From positions 1-56,318 of the forward strand of contig JAQGDQ010000280.1 of the NCBI GenBank assembly GCA_030141605.1: a stretch of 56,318 bases of DNA. The letters are read 5' to 3'. The notes beneath the pieces are model-generated. The model made no database searches. It was given only the letters and a program-made list of their open reading frames with translations, and was not told the origin of the DNA. This DNA comes from Tubiluchus corallicola (Eukaryota > Priapulida > Priapulimorpha > Priapulimorphida > Tubiluchidae). Shown here piece by piece: positions 23,758 to 50,300 of the stretch. A program made the translations under genes and the position numbers. Each line of letters opens with the position of its first letter. Positions within the stretch are counted from its first letter, which is position 1.

Positions 23758-24043
23758 TGTGAAAAAGGCACAGTCAATATATGTAGCAACAAACCAAACT
23801 GCTTTAGTGGCACAAACACTTTATTATTGACTGTCTTTTCTGTACACTGCGTTGTGACAACTGGATTAAAACCTGTAACAGCTCAAATAAGTTGAAACTG
23901 GTTAACCTTGGGCAATGCATGTCAGAAACCAGTCAGGTGAGAAAATGATTCACTGTAGTCGAACTTGCTGTAAAGTTATAATGTTGCTAATGTTTATAAA
24001 GTTTATACTGTTCATAAACAGACTCGTGAATCAGTTCACGACA
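23758..24043 (-). repeat. 3' LTR of the BEL/Pao element
   Basis: 286 bp, TG...CA on the minus strand; contains aataataaag, a candidate AATAAA polyadenylation signal in the element's sense. Confidence 0.93.
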
Positions 24044-24850
24044 CTCCCGCCAGCCAGAATTCCTTTGGTCCTTAGTTGCGCTTTAACTGCAGCCTGTCGA
24101 CGTGGTCGTGGAGCATCTGAATCAGGTTTCTTGGCATTAGCATCTTCATCATCATTGGCCATTTTGGACCCCGGCTGGTAATTAACACCATTTGATCCAG
24201 AATTTGCTGTAGTCTCCAATGGGTGCAATAGTTTAACTGAACGATTAATATGCCGACCATTTGGCAATCTCAATGTTACTGCACGGATAATTCCATCAGC
24301 GCTTGGGATGTGACTGGACACTCTTCCAAGCTTCCATTGTGCTCTTGGTTGCATGCCATCACGAACCAAAACCGTTTGTCCGACCACAGGTACCGATGAT
24401 ACTGAGCCACGGCTTCGTTGTTGTGCCCACCTTTCTCTTAAACTGAGGAGATAATCATTCCTCCATGAAGTCCAGAAGAGATTAAGGTGATGCTGGGAGC
24501 TCTTCCACAGAGCTACAAGTCTTTCAGCTGAATCTGATTTCACGGGAAAGGTATGATCGGGCTCTGGAAGGATGGAAGGAGTACCCAATTTAGGATTACC
24601 TAGAAAATGTGCAGGGGTGATGAAGTCTCCGGAGCTGACATCAGTGTCAACATAAACCAATGGTCTCGAATTTAAAATCCCTTCAACTTCTTTGATGATT
24701 GTTTGCAGTTGTACGAGATTAAGATGAGCTTTGCCTAAAGCTTTTCGTAAAGACTTCTTCACAGATTGGATCAGACGCTCATAAAAGCCACCAAACCATG
24801 GTGCATAGTTTCAACTATGAAATTCCAGCGAATCCCTTCTTTGGCAGTGT
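24031..24850 (-). pseudogene. BEL/Pao pol C-terminus (integrase end, DUF5641), frameshifted
   Basis: Minus-strand frame from 24762 reads 'LRKALGKAHLNLVQLQTII', 'EGILNSRPL' and 'PAHFLGNPKL' (end of integrase core), then 'LFWTSWRNDYLLSLRERW' and 'VLVRDGMQPRAQWKLGRV', which is the DUF5641 pattern of Pao-type elements. It stops inside the 3' LTR. Upstream, at about 24798-24850, the expected integrase segment continues in another frame, so there is a frameshift near 24800-24815. Coding sequence before that is deleted. The remnant cannot encode an active polyprotein. Confidence 0.88.
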
Positions 24851-25149
24851 AGTTCTGAACTTCATCACTGTAAATCACTGATTCCCAAACTTTGTCCAAA
24901 ATTTCCAAAACAGCATACAAGTGTAAAGCCCTCCCCCGCACAAGGTAAAGGTAAAGGCAACAATGTAATACTGTGTTTAAATAAAAATGTCAAAATGCTA
25001 TAGCAGGCAAACAGGTAGATACCACATAGAAGAGGGTAAAAGGAAAAAGAATTTACTGTGAATCAGAAATCAGCATAATGAAATTCATTTTACTCACAGT
25101 CCTTCTAAATGTTACAGCATACCCAAGTAGTAGTGGGCACTGGCACCAA

Positions 25150-25435
25150 TGTGAAAAAGGCACAGTCAATATATGTAGCAACAAACCAAACTGCTTTAGT
25201 GGCACAAACACTTTATTATTGACTGTCTTTTCTGTACACTGCGTTGTGACAACTGGATTAAAACCTGTAACAGCTCAAATAAGTTGAAACTGGTTAACCT
25301 TGGGCAATGCATGTCAGAAACCAGTCAGGTGAGAAAATGATTCACTGTAGTCGAACTTGCTGTAAAGTTATAATGTTGCTAATGTTTATAAAGTTTATAC
25401 TGTTCATAAACAGACTCGTGAATCAGTTCACGACA
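25150..25435 (-). repeat. 5' LTR of the BEL/Pao element
   Basis: Same sequence as 23758-24043. Immediately inside it on the minus strand the sequence tTGGTGCCAGTGCCCACTAC (25149 downward) is in the place expected for a tRNA primer binding site; the tRNA was not identified. Confidence 0.93.
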
Positions 25436-25440
25436 AAGTA

Positions 25441-26000
25441 TTTCAAAATGTGAAATATTTGGAATACATACTGGAATATTTGGAAAAGCTTTTGCACTTC
25501 TCGTAGCACACCCAGAACACCAAACCATCCTAAATGGCTTCCCGATAGGTAATTAGCAGATGAACAGCATACAACAACACCTATAAACCAAAAAGTAGCT
25601 AATTAACTTGAACTATAATAAAACATACGTTAACATACACGCGGATTTATATCACCTCTAAACTATGGTAGTCCAGAAGCATAATTATGCAGTTTGAAAT
25701 CGTACTTTGTAGCAGAGGCAAAGCTTGTCCAGGTGAAAGTAAATCAAGCTCCCCTTTTCCCATCACCACCATTCTCTTTTCTCCCATTCAACCCGCCTGG
25801 TTTTTCTCTCTAAACGCTTTCCTTCTTCAAGGTTGCCTTGACGAAACGTGAGACAGTGAGACCATCATCATGCCGATGTTTCGTCATTTTAAAATTAAGC
25901 TGTTCTCTAATACACAAAATCGTACAATCTATCAGTAATACAGAAATTAGTAATAGAATTTCTATTGGCGGTAACGCTTTCTAGTTTAGAGAAGATCTCA
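25441..26000. other. Spacer, nothing recognised
   Basis: No supported feature between the LTR element and the 74-bp duplication. Confidence 0.4.
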
Positions 26001-26148
26001 GTACAGTGTTCAAGGTACTTCATTACAGATGTTCATTATTGTTCATTATTTTCATTTCAAGATTTTCATTATTAGTACAGTGTTCAAGGTACTTCATTAC
26101 AGATGTTCATTATTGTTCATTATTTTCATTTCAAGATTTTCATTATTA
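26001..26148. repeat. 74-bp tandem duplication
   Basis: Two head-to-tail copies starting gtacagtgttcaaggtactt at 26001 and 26075, nearly identical, so recently made. Confidence 0.92.
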
Positions 26149-26840
26149 GTTACTGTGTATCCATTGCTGTTTAATCAAATCTTTGTGCCAAAATTGTGCC
26201 ATTTGAGTGTGTGAAAATAATACTAAAAATAAACAAGTACAGTATTTAGCCAATATATCTGCTTTATCTGTTTCTAACTGAACATAACGCCCACTTATTT
26301 TTTACATACTGTATTTTAATGTTGCTTCATTTTGTACATTTTTCATATATCGATAAACATTTTCGTACGTTATGGAGAATGTAAACACAAACATTGTGTG
26401 TTTACAATTGTTTCTGTGTAAACACATAAACAATGTTTACATATATGTGGAAACAGGCTATGTTCAAAAATGTCAAAATCGCGTGCATTAATTAACACAC
26501 TTCGTAACAATTAATGCCTTCACTGCAGTTTGACAACACATTTTGTGCAGCAAAAACATGTTACAGTAAGAGTTCTGTAAACACATTTAGTAAAGTTCAT
26601 CTTAGATGTCACACTTAATGTTTGCCATTCTATGTACATCCTCAAATCCTACATCAGAGGTCTGTATCATAAAGACACTGACCGAAGTCCACTGGTATGA
26701 TGATAAATTTGCATGGAAAATTAACAAGCTATTCGTATCGTAAGCTACAATTACGAATAAAGTGAGCGTAGCTTAGTGCTGCAGAAATTCAACGAAAATA
26801 AACATTTTTCCTCCTGCAAATTTGTGATATTTGAAGAGAA
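26149..26840. promoter_or_regulatory. SLC6 gene upstream region
   Basis: The 700 bp before the SLC6 start codon. Around 26380-26450 several TGTAAACA / TGTTTACA motifs occur in both orientations; these match the forkhead core by eye, but no function is shown. No TATA box was placed. Confidence 0.3.
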
Positions 26841-41300
<14,460 letters not shown>

Positions 41301-42000
41301 TCCTATGGAAGAACTATGTGTGCGTAAAGTGTGATGCGTGATCCGTTATCCGCAATGCGTGATACGCATTGGCTGTTTCCATATATCCGTGAACGCTATG
41401 CGTATAAAAAAGCTCGCGGTGTCCATTACTGCTATACGCAGAATATTGCTTGGAAAGTGCTGCCCACGTACATACAACTAAGATGTCTCATTGATTATTA
41501 TTTAAAGCGTTTACATTCAGTTATAAAGATCTACACACAATCAAATTACTGTAAAATACTCAATTGTGTGCAGATGTTTACAACTGATTCAGTTATAAAG
41601 ATCTACACACAATCAAATTATTGTAAAATATTCGGTTGTGTGCAGATGTTTACAACTGATTCAGTTATAAAGATCTACCCACAATCAAATTATACTAAAA
41701 TATTCAATTGTGTGCAGATGTTTATAACTGAATCTAAACGCTTTAAATAATGATCAATGAGACCAACTTAATTTTATGTATGTTGTGAAAATTAATGTTA
41801 AAAGATATTTTTATAGGTTAATCGTACAATTACTTACCTTTAGCTTGTCATTTTTAATTAAACAACGTAACTAATAATTCTAAAAATATTGCGTTTATAT
41901 CGATTTACTGACACTTGTTAAATTTACTAAGATGTGAATGCTCACGTATAAGTTGTTAAAACTGTCTGTCTGTAATAAAAGTATGCTTAAATTAAAGTAT
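41301..42000 (+). terminator. SLC6 3' UTR and candidate poly(A) signal
   Basis: The first clear AATAAA after the stop is at 41974-41979 (tgtaataaaagt), giving a 3' UTR of about 690 nt. Other AATAAA-like sites near 42101 sit in a taa microsatellite. The UTR would contain the palindrome at 41485-41763. Confidence 0.5.
41485..41763. repeat. Palindrome enclosing three 72-bp tandem units
   Basis: Outer arms gtctcattgattattattta (41485 on) and its complement ending 41763 pair over about 43 bp with few mismatches. Inside, three 72-bp units (cagttataaagatctac...) each hold acacaatc/gattgtgt complementary blocks, so each can form its own stem. Confidence 0.88.
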
Positions 42001-42199
42001 CCCACGGGTCATTTGCAGCTTGGCATCTTGTGTACATAGTAATAAATATGTTATTAAAATCTTTTGAAGTGCTATGCTGTAATGATCGTTGTGTGTATAT
42101 TTAATAAATAATAATAATAATAATAATAAGTGCTGCCCTCTACAATTGTGGTTGGCATTGGTAAGATACAATGGCCGAGCAGAACAATGTTGGCCATAG

Positions 42200-42996
42200 G
42201 AATCAAATAGATGTACAGACAGATGAGCAAACGCACGAATAAACACAGAATCAAATAGACGTTCAGACAGACGGGCAAACGCACAAATGAACACCAAATC
42301 AAATAGACGTACAGACAGACGAGCAAACGCACAAATGCACACAGAATCAAATAGATGTACAGACAGACGATCAAACGCACAATAAAACACAGAATCAAAT
42401 AGACGTACAGACAGACGAGCAAACGCACAAATGAACGCAGAATCAAATAGATGTACAGACAGACGAGCAAACGTACAAATGCACACAGAATCAAATAGAT
42501 GTACAGACAGACGAGCAAACGTACAAATGCACACAGAATGAAATAGATGTACAGACAGACGAGCAAACGTACAAATAAACACAGGCTGAAATAAATGTAC
42601 AGACAGACGAGCAAACGCACAAATGAACACAGAATCAAATAGATGTACAGACAGACGAGCAAACGTACAAATGAACACAGAATCAAATAGATGTACAGAC
42701 AGACGAGCAAACGTACAAATAAACGCAGGCTGAAATAAATGTACAGACAGACGAGCAAACGCATAAATGAACACAGAATCAAATAGATGTACAGACAGAC
42801 GAGCAAACGTACAAATGAACACAGAATCAAATAGATGTACAGACAGACGAGCAAACGTACAAGTAAACACAGAATCAAATAGATGTCCAGACAGATGAGC
42901 AATCGCACAAATGCACGCAGAATCAAATAGACGTGCAGACAGACGAGCAAACGTACAAATAAACACAGAATCAAATAGATGTACAGACAGATTGTT
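42200..42996. repeat. 48-bp minisatellite, about 16 units
   Basis: Units of 48 bp with 'agaatcaaatagatgtacag' and 'acagacgagcaaacg'. 48 is a multiple of 3, so the minus strand stays open for about 300 codons in two frames (for example 43068-41992); the openness comes from the repeat. Confidence 0.96.
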
Positions 42997-43211
42997 TTGT
43001 AGTGGTATACAAAAGAAAGATAGGGCTGTATTACTTAACTGCTTGTTAAACCTACATTCTAACGACATAAAACAATGCTGAGAGACACGAACAATAACCT
43101 ATTTAATCTGAAACAATGGCCACAGTTTAGGAAATAGTTCTTTGACGCGCTAAAATTCCATTCCTGCGTTTTTGCTTTGTGACTGAAACAGCAAGCAGCA
43201 GCAGACGAGAA

Positions 43212-43272
43212 ATGGAGAAATTTACAATCTTGTTGATTTGTTTCAGTTCATCGTTGTTCCTCATTAAATATG
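43212..43272 (+). CDS. WSC/EGF gene exon 1 (signal peptide)
   Basis: Twenty codons plus one base, hydrophobic core FTILLICFSSSLFLI, then donor G|gtaaga. The phase-1 split codon becomes GCA (Ala) with exon 2. Confidence 0.82.
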
Positions 43273-43693
43273 GTAAGAGTAGTCGTAGTTTATAATAATT
43301 ATTAACAGATGTCATCATTGTTTCTTTCTGAAAAACTGAATTTGGTTTCTAACCGTTGTAAACTTTGATCAGATTTAATTTGCACTGTTTAGCCAAAAGA
43401 CGTTTAAAACTTTAAAGGTATTAAATGAAATAATGAAAAATCAAAACTCTAAACTGATGACAAAGGACACTGTTCTCTATAGTGCTCCTATTTTTGCATT
43501 ATGAAAATTTTGAAAAGCAATGTCAAGGTGATAAGAAACAGGGCCTATTTCAGCCTAAACGAGGCCCGGGGAAGTGGGGCGTGTGAGGCTTGGGGGTTGA
43601 GGCGCCGGGGGGGGGGGGCGTACGCCACCATGGTTGGCGACCAGAAAATTTTTGAATTGCTAGAACGCCGGAGAAGCGTGCGGCAAGAGAGAG

Positions 43694-43727
<34 letters not shown>

Positions 43728-44122
43728 GTGGGAGAGGAGGCAGTATGTTCGCATAAAGCAAAAAAATGTTACTTTGCACGAGGCCCCCCTGGAAGGTGAG
43801 GCCCCGGGGAAGTATACCTACCCCTCCCCCCCTGAAATAGGTCCTGATAAGAAATAAAGGCCTACTGGAACTATGTGTATCGCTTGGCATCGCAATTTCA
43901 AAGCTTGCTTTCTAGTGAACCAGGTTTTTATAACTATTTCTGGGAAACGTAAACCTGTAATTACGTGTGTAATCAAATATGTTGCATTTGTATATTTGCT
44001 GTAATTTAGTAAAAGCCACGAGTTTTGATGTATAAGGAAAACCCAGACAGCGTGTGCTGATGCTATTGATATGTGTATGTTTAGGCTTAGCCTGGGGAGT
44101 GGTAGGCTAAGCAGTAATTTTC

Positions 44123-44186
<64 letters not shown>

Positions 44187-44270
44187 GCAACAATAACAAC
44201 AACAGCAACAACAACAACAGCAACAGCAGCAACAACAACAACAGCAACAAACAACAGCAACAGCAGCAGT

Positions 44271-44307
<37 letters not shown>

Positions 44308-47300
44308 ATAACAACAACAACAACAACAATAAAAAGCTCAATGTTTTATACATAATGTCACATATTTTGTATCATACGGTACATATGCTTTGAGTGCACG
44401 TCGACGTGCACGTAGTGACGCGGGGCAAACGAGAGAGCTGGAACACAGGTACTAGGTGATATGCTTTTGATTAGGGCATCAACACGCCTAATTCAACCCT
44501 GCAAAAACAGGAATAAAGGTGCAGGTACAGTTCGTCATATCATTTCTCTCGATATTGTACTGTCAAAATTACGAATGCCTGCTAGACACGTTGAACACTG
44601 TTGGTTAAAAAAGTATTGTTTACAGGAAAAGTAGAAATTGTAAGATGATGAAGATATCAATGATAGTGTGCACTAACTTTACCGTCATTATTTTCAGCAC
44701 GTACTCAAAAAAATGAGTATATTGGTTGCTACGAAATGAATTTGTTTACACCACAGGCAAGCTGGATTTTTAGTGGAGTTTTTGTCTTTAACTGTACGTT
44801 TTTTTGCTGGGGACACTACAACCCCACTCGGGAGGGTTACATTTACAAGAGCCTTTGGACTCCATTTGAAAAAAGTGATACGATACAATGCTGGTGCAGT
44901 GACATTAGTAATTTTTCACCGGAGACCGTGAGTGACCAGTCATTTTGTTCTTTATGTGACAAAGGGAGACGTTACTGTGGAACGGAAGTTAACGTCACGT
45001 TTGCCAGCCTCTATAAAATAGGTTAGTGCACACCAGAAACCATTTTCTGTACGAACTATTTGTGTTGTTATAGTAGTTTCTGTAGTTCAGTCAACCTCGG
45101 ATATAAGGGACACCTCCGGACCGGAAAAATCGTCCCTTATATCCGATGTCCGTTATAGCCGAAGTTGAATAGCGGAAACCGAGCTGTTCGAAGGCTGAGT
45201 TTGCAAAAAATTGAAGCTAAAAAACGATCAATTTCGCTTGAGCCGCTTTTTTATATTTTCATCTAGTTACTCACATCATTACAGCCACAAGACCTGACCA
45301 TACTTCAAGGGAATACAGCCGGGCCCACGAGGGGTCCTGGCATAGGCTTTTTAGGATGTAAAAAATCTTTGATCATAGGGTCCCTTATATGCGAGGTAAT
45401 TTACTTGGGTTTCTATTACGCGGTATCTGAAGATATATTTGAAGTCCCTTATATCTGCGAACTTTATATGCGAAGATTTTTACATAAAAACGTTGCGAAA
45501 AATCGGGACCGGTGTTGGTGGTCCCTTATAAGCGATTGTCCCTTATAAGCGAGTACCTGATACCCGATGTTGACTGTATTTCAAATAGCTGCACGAGCAT
45601 TTGGTTCACGTTTACAGGTCAGTTTTTAAAGAGCTGAACAAAAAGAGTTTCATAAGTACAACTAATGCGTATCTTTGAGATTACGCAGAGAATATTACTG
45701 TGTAGGCAGGTAGCCAAGGACCGTCAAACCTCGTCTAAACAAAAATATGGGCAGATACCAAAAACTGAATTTGTTCCCTTTAAACGAAGCTGTAAGTCGT
45801 ACAGGGGTGTTCAATACATTCGATTGGCTATAAAACGTAGATCCAGATACATTGCCCCAAAATTGCGAGTACACTTCGCCAGTGCACCTTTTGCCATTTT
45901 GTCATTTTGCCAGTTGATAATAGAAACAGTACAACCAAGCGAGTCATGTGTTTTGTGAGTGTACGGGTAAACAAAAAAGAGAAAAACATGTTTAGCGTCG
46001 TATTCTACATTTCATTGCGAATTCAATGATATATGGCACGCCTCTGTAAGACTTATATCTACCGTTCACAGAGCGCCAAGTATTGTATGAACAATATTGC
46101 ATATTTGATGCCTTGTAAAACGGTTCAGAGCTCGTCAAAACAGAACAGAGTATCTATAGCCAAGACATAGTACTTTACTTACTTTTTTTCGTTTGGATAG
46201 GTGGTGCTTCCTTTAGGAGTAAATACTTTATCAAAAATGAACATATTTTCAGGGCATCTGTGTCATAGAACCATGAGCGCCGGCAGACGGACGCATTGAC
46301 GCACGTGCGTCCACAAAATCTCTTTAAAGAATTTTTTATGGCTAAATAAACCAAGACACACATCAACCTCTTGTTTGTTTGCGCAATCCCCGAGTAGTCA
46401 GCTGATTTGCAGCTGATAGTGAACTTATGTTTATGTATGTCACTTATCTTGTGTCGATTCTCTTATCGATTTCCGTTGTCTAGTCAGTTTTTAGCTAACT
46501 GTAATTGCACTTCTGCAGTTAGGGGTGGGCCCTAGGGTTCTGCCCCCCCCCCCCCTCCCGTCACTTTTACGAACATTTAAGTTGACAAACTTTTTATAAA
46601 GCCAGTTATCAGCAGCAGTGCGAAGTTCTTCATCAAACTTATTGTTTTCTGCAAGGAGAAAATATATGCATTCTGGAGAGAATATAAGAAAATATTTACT
46701 GGTAGAGCAAAATCAGTTATCGGCATGCTAAAATATGAAGGAAATATATATATAGCGAAAATAAAGATATTTGTGAGGTACTATACAAAAATTTTTAAGT
46801 GGAGATCACGTAAGCGGTGCAAATTTTGATTATGTTTGGCAGCAGCAAGTAGAGGGGGAAGTTTCTCGCTATGATTATAGAGCCATGGTGCCCCTTGCTA
46901 TAAACTGTAACTTTACAAAAAACGCAGGGTAAAAGCACCGACTGCGATGGCTTTCATCCACTGATGGTTAAACACCGTGGCTTCTGGGCCAAGGCGGTTT
47001 TTCTATACTTGTGCAATCTTTGTTTAAGTAAAAGCAAGTGGGTTTGTCGTGAATCCAATGTAATATTCATTAAAAAGGAAGGCAAAACAAATTATACGGA
47101 TCCTGGTAGCTTTCGACCCCTGACTCTCTCATCCTATTTTGGCAAATTTGCTGAAAGTTCACTGTCAAATCGATTGAGAACTTACATATCTGAAAATGAT
47201 CTTATAGACGAAGTGCAGGAAGGTTTCATGGCAGGTCGCAATACTGGTCGCTATTTGATTCGCTTAATATCAAATATTCAAAAGCATTTACTACAAAATG

Positions 47301-50300
47301 ACGTCTGTCTGTCTATCTGCTGTGATTTCCAGCGCGCTTTTGACAGCGTCTGGTTGGATGGTCTACTGTTTAAGCTATATGAGACCGGCTTTAAAGGTAG
47401 AATTCTGGGTCTTATTAAGACTTTTCTATATGAAAGGAATGTGCGCATCAAGGTCAATAACTACACTTCTCAGGAATACTGTTGTAAGACAGGTCTGCCA
47501 CAGGGGTCAGTCATCCCCCCGTGCTATTTAATTTTTATGTGTCCGATATGTTTGACGAAATCTTAGCAATATCAAATACTAATAATTTTAAATATGCAGA
47601 TGACGGAACAATACTTGTAGCTTGTTCTTCCGAAAATGAAACGCTTAGAACTAGTCAGCTGTGCTGTGATAAACTCTATAATTGGTGTTTTACATGGCTG
47701 CAGATACTAAATTGCTCGCAAGGAAAAACTGAAATAATTTCATTTGGCCTTCATGATTTAAATGACTGCTTAAAATTTGGAACCAATGATGTTAGTTACG
47801 TGCAAAGTAGTAAAGTTTTAGGAGTTACAATCGACAGTAATTTGTCATTTGAAAATCATGTAAATAAGGTTAGAAGACAAGCTTGGAATAGGTGTATATC
47901 AATTAAGCGTAAGAGTATGCTGTATAAAGGTTTCAATCTCAATGTTATCATTGCTCTATTTAAGACTTAGTTTTACCGATTATAATGTATGCTGCTCCTG
48001 CCTGGATGGTAAGAAAGCACCCATTGTTTGACGATCTGTTGTATGACGTTATGAAAACTGCTACTGGTTGTCACTTTCACCAATAAAAGACAAACTAGAG
48101 TTAATTTGTGGGCTACCCCCACTTGATATTTTGTTTAAGGGAATCACAGCAAAATTTATGCTAAAATATCTAGCAATGTCGGATTCAGACTTAGTCAAAA
48201 GTCATGTAATAGAGATTAGTCGTGATACCACAATCGGTCATAGACATTTCATTCGAGAATTACTGGCTTCTAGTGGTCAATATTTAAAATTATGTAAAAA
48301 TTATGATTCACGTACTATTGATTACGGTAATATACCGCTTGAGTACAAAAAACAGGATATTGAGCATTTTATATCACAACTATGGAAAAACAGATGCCGT
48401 ACTCGCTACCAATGCCAGGAGTTATCTATTCTTCCCGAAAATGTATTTTTAACTCCAGTAGACATTCTTTTCATACAGGTAGCAGAAGGCTAGAAAAACT
48501 ATCTTGTAGCTTTTTACTAGGACAAAGTAACTTTAAAGATTTTCTTTTTAAAATTGGATACCTACATGAAAATGCCTGTATATGTTCAGAGGAAGCACAA
48601 ACAGTTGAACATTTGCTTTTTAATTGTACTTTGGTCGATGAAAATAAAAGATTAGCGCTCGCAAATAGCCTACAATTTAATAACATTAGTAAAATTTATA
48701 CCTCTCGCGACAAAAACTTGCTAGTTGCTTTCACTGAGTTAGTTTGTGATTCGTTTTTACAAACTTTAGTATAAAATATTAAACATTTATATTATATCTG
48801 TCACTTTTATATTATACAGGTCGTTTTGTGTAAACTGGTACTATTTGATTTTAGTTATTATTTTTTTGGTATATTGTTTTATTGGAATTTAAAAGTCTTA
48901 CGAATATAACAGCTATTTTATTTAGAAAGTTTTCTTAACCATGCCTTGCAAATAGAGGGTCACTGTGTGTATTTTACGTAAATATTTGTATATGCGTACA
49001 ATTTTAAATTTTAAATAAAGAATTATAATAATAATAATAATCCCTTCACTGTAGCAGGGAAATTATGAGTCACAAGTTTGTTGTGACATAATGAGTTTTA
49101 AACTAGTGTACTTACCTGAGGAAATAGCTTCTAGCAACTGCAAAATGGTCTCGAATGCAATAAAACGCATGTGTGGCCGAGAGTGTCTGGTGGGAAAAAT
49201 TAGCACACATGCAAACTTATTAAATTTTGTACGAACAGTGGGTGGGCTGTCGACTTAACAATCAGTTTTATGTTTGACTATCGGCATTTTGCTGGGTAGA
49301 TAAAATTTGATACCAAATAAATTAAGCTTAAGTAATGGGTCATCCGCATTGCAGTGTATTACGAACTTGATTTTAAAATATATGACTAGTGCAATAGAAT
49401 ACAATGAATATTACCTAGGTAAATGTACGTAAAATATATTTATCAAAGCGGAATTTTCACGTTTGAGGAAGTCTATGTACCAGAATTTAGATCTCATTTC
49501 AAGCCTTCAAAATGTCATCAAATACAGGAAAATTCCTTCAGAGCCCCTAGCCGCTTGTGCGTCCAATTTTTTAACCTCTAGTGGCGCGTATGCATAGAAC
49601 TCACGACCCGAAATTGTAAGCTAACTCTATCCTAGCTACAAGTACACCAAATTCGGTCAAGTAGCACTGTCTAGTTTTTGAGTTATTCCAAAAAGATGCG
49701 TATCTCTGAAACTATAAACAACACAGAACGAAAATAACAGGAGATCCTGAACTACAATTTTCAACCAGGAATTCTATTTTTTGCAGTAGTGTGTTGTGAA
49801 TCAAATTTAGAACGAGAAATTAATTGGAAATTAATTGGAAGAATTAAATTATAAGATTTCGGAGATAATATACTCCTCCTTGGTCTGATAACGAAGACCG
49901 TGCAATTTGATTATAACTGACTCACTCAGCTTGTACCTTGAGTTTAATGAGTCAGGTGTCAGAGGTTGGTGAACGGGAAAGTAGAAGATTAAAAGACACA
50001 CCGACTACTTAAAGAGTCAAGGTACCATTTAGCGTACATAAAAATGCGCCCTGCGCTGGCAATTTGCAGATGGATAAGTCAGGATGTTACATTGTTAGAG
50101 TCAGTACAAGTCATTTACTGATAGTTAACTTAACCTATCAAGCAATATTTCAATGTCTAAGGTGATAGGGTTACGACCTCTAGTAATTTAAATTACCTGG
50201 TGAATCACGGATGTCATCTGCGGGAGGTCAGATGGTGCAATACCGGATGACTTCGACGCAATACCTAGCTTAATGACTTTTGCTTCATAAGGAGAGTGAG

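Larger units (their letters stand above)
23758..25435 (-). mobile_element. Internally deleted BEL/Pao LTR retrotransposon
   Basis: Two 286-bp direct repeats (23758-24043 and 25150-25435) look identical by eye. On the minus strand they begin TGTCGTGAAC and end TTTTTCACA, the usual TG...CA limits. They are flanked by a perfect 5-bp duplication aagta (23753-23757 and 25436-25440), the size made by BEL/Pao integrases. The interior is only 1106 bp and encodes just the C-terminal end of pol on the minus strand. Gag, protease, reverse transcriptase and RNase H are absent. Identical LTRs suggest a recent insertion, so it was probably mobilised in trans. Confidence 0.93.

Noticed and set aside
41331-41750. 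139-codon plus-strand ORF after the SLC6 stop
   Set aside because: Made by the 72-bp tandem units of the palindrome; no splice or family support.
41992-43068. 358-codon minus-strand ORF
   Set aside because: 48-bp array open in two frames; Cys/Phe/Leu-rich product follows the repeat composition.
43501-43857. 118-codon plus-strand ORF
   Set aside because: Lies almost wholly within the hAT-type MITE and includes a (ga)n tract and homopolymer runs.
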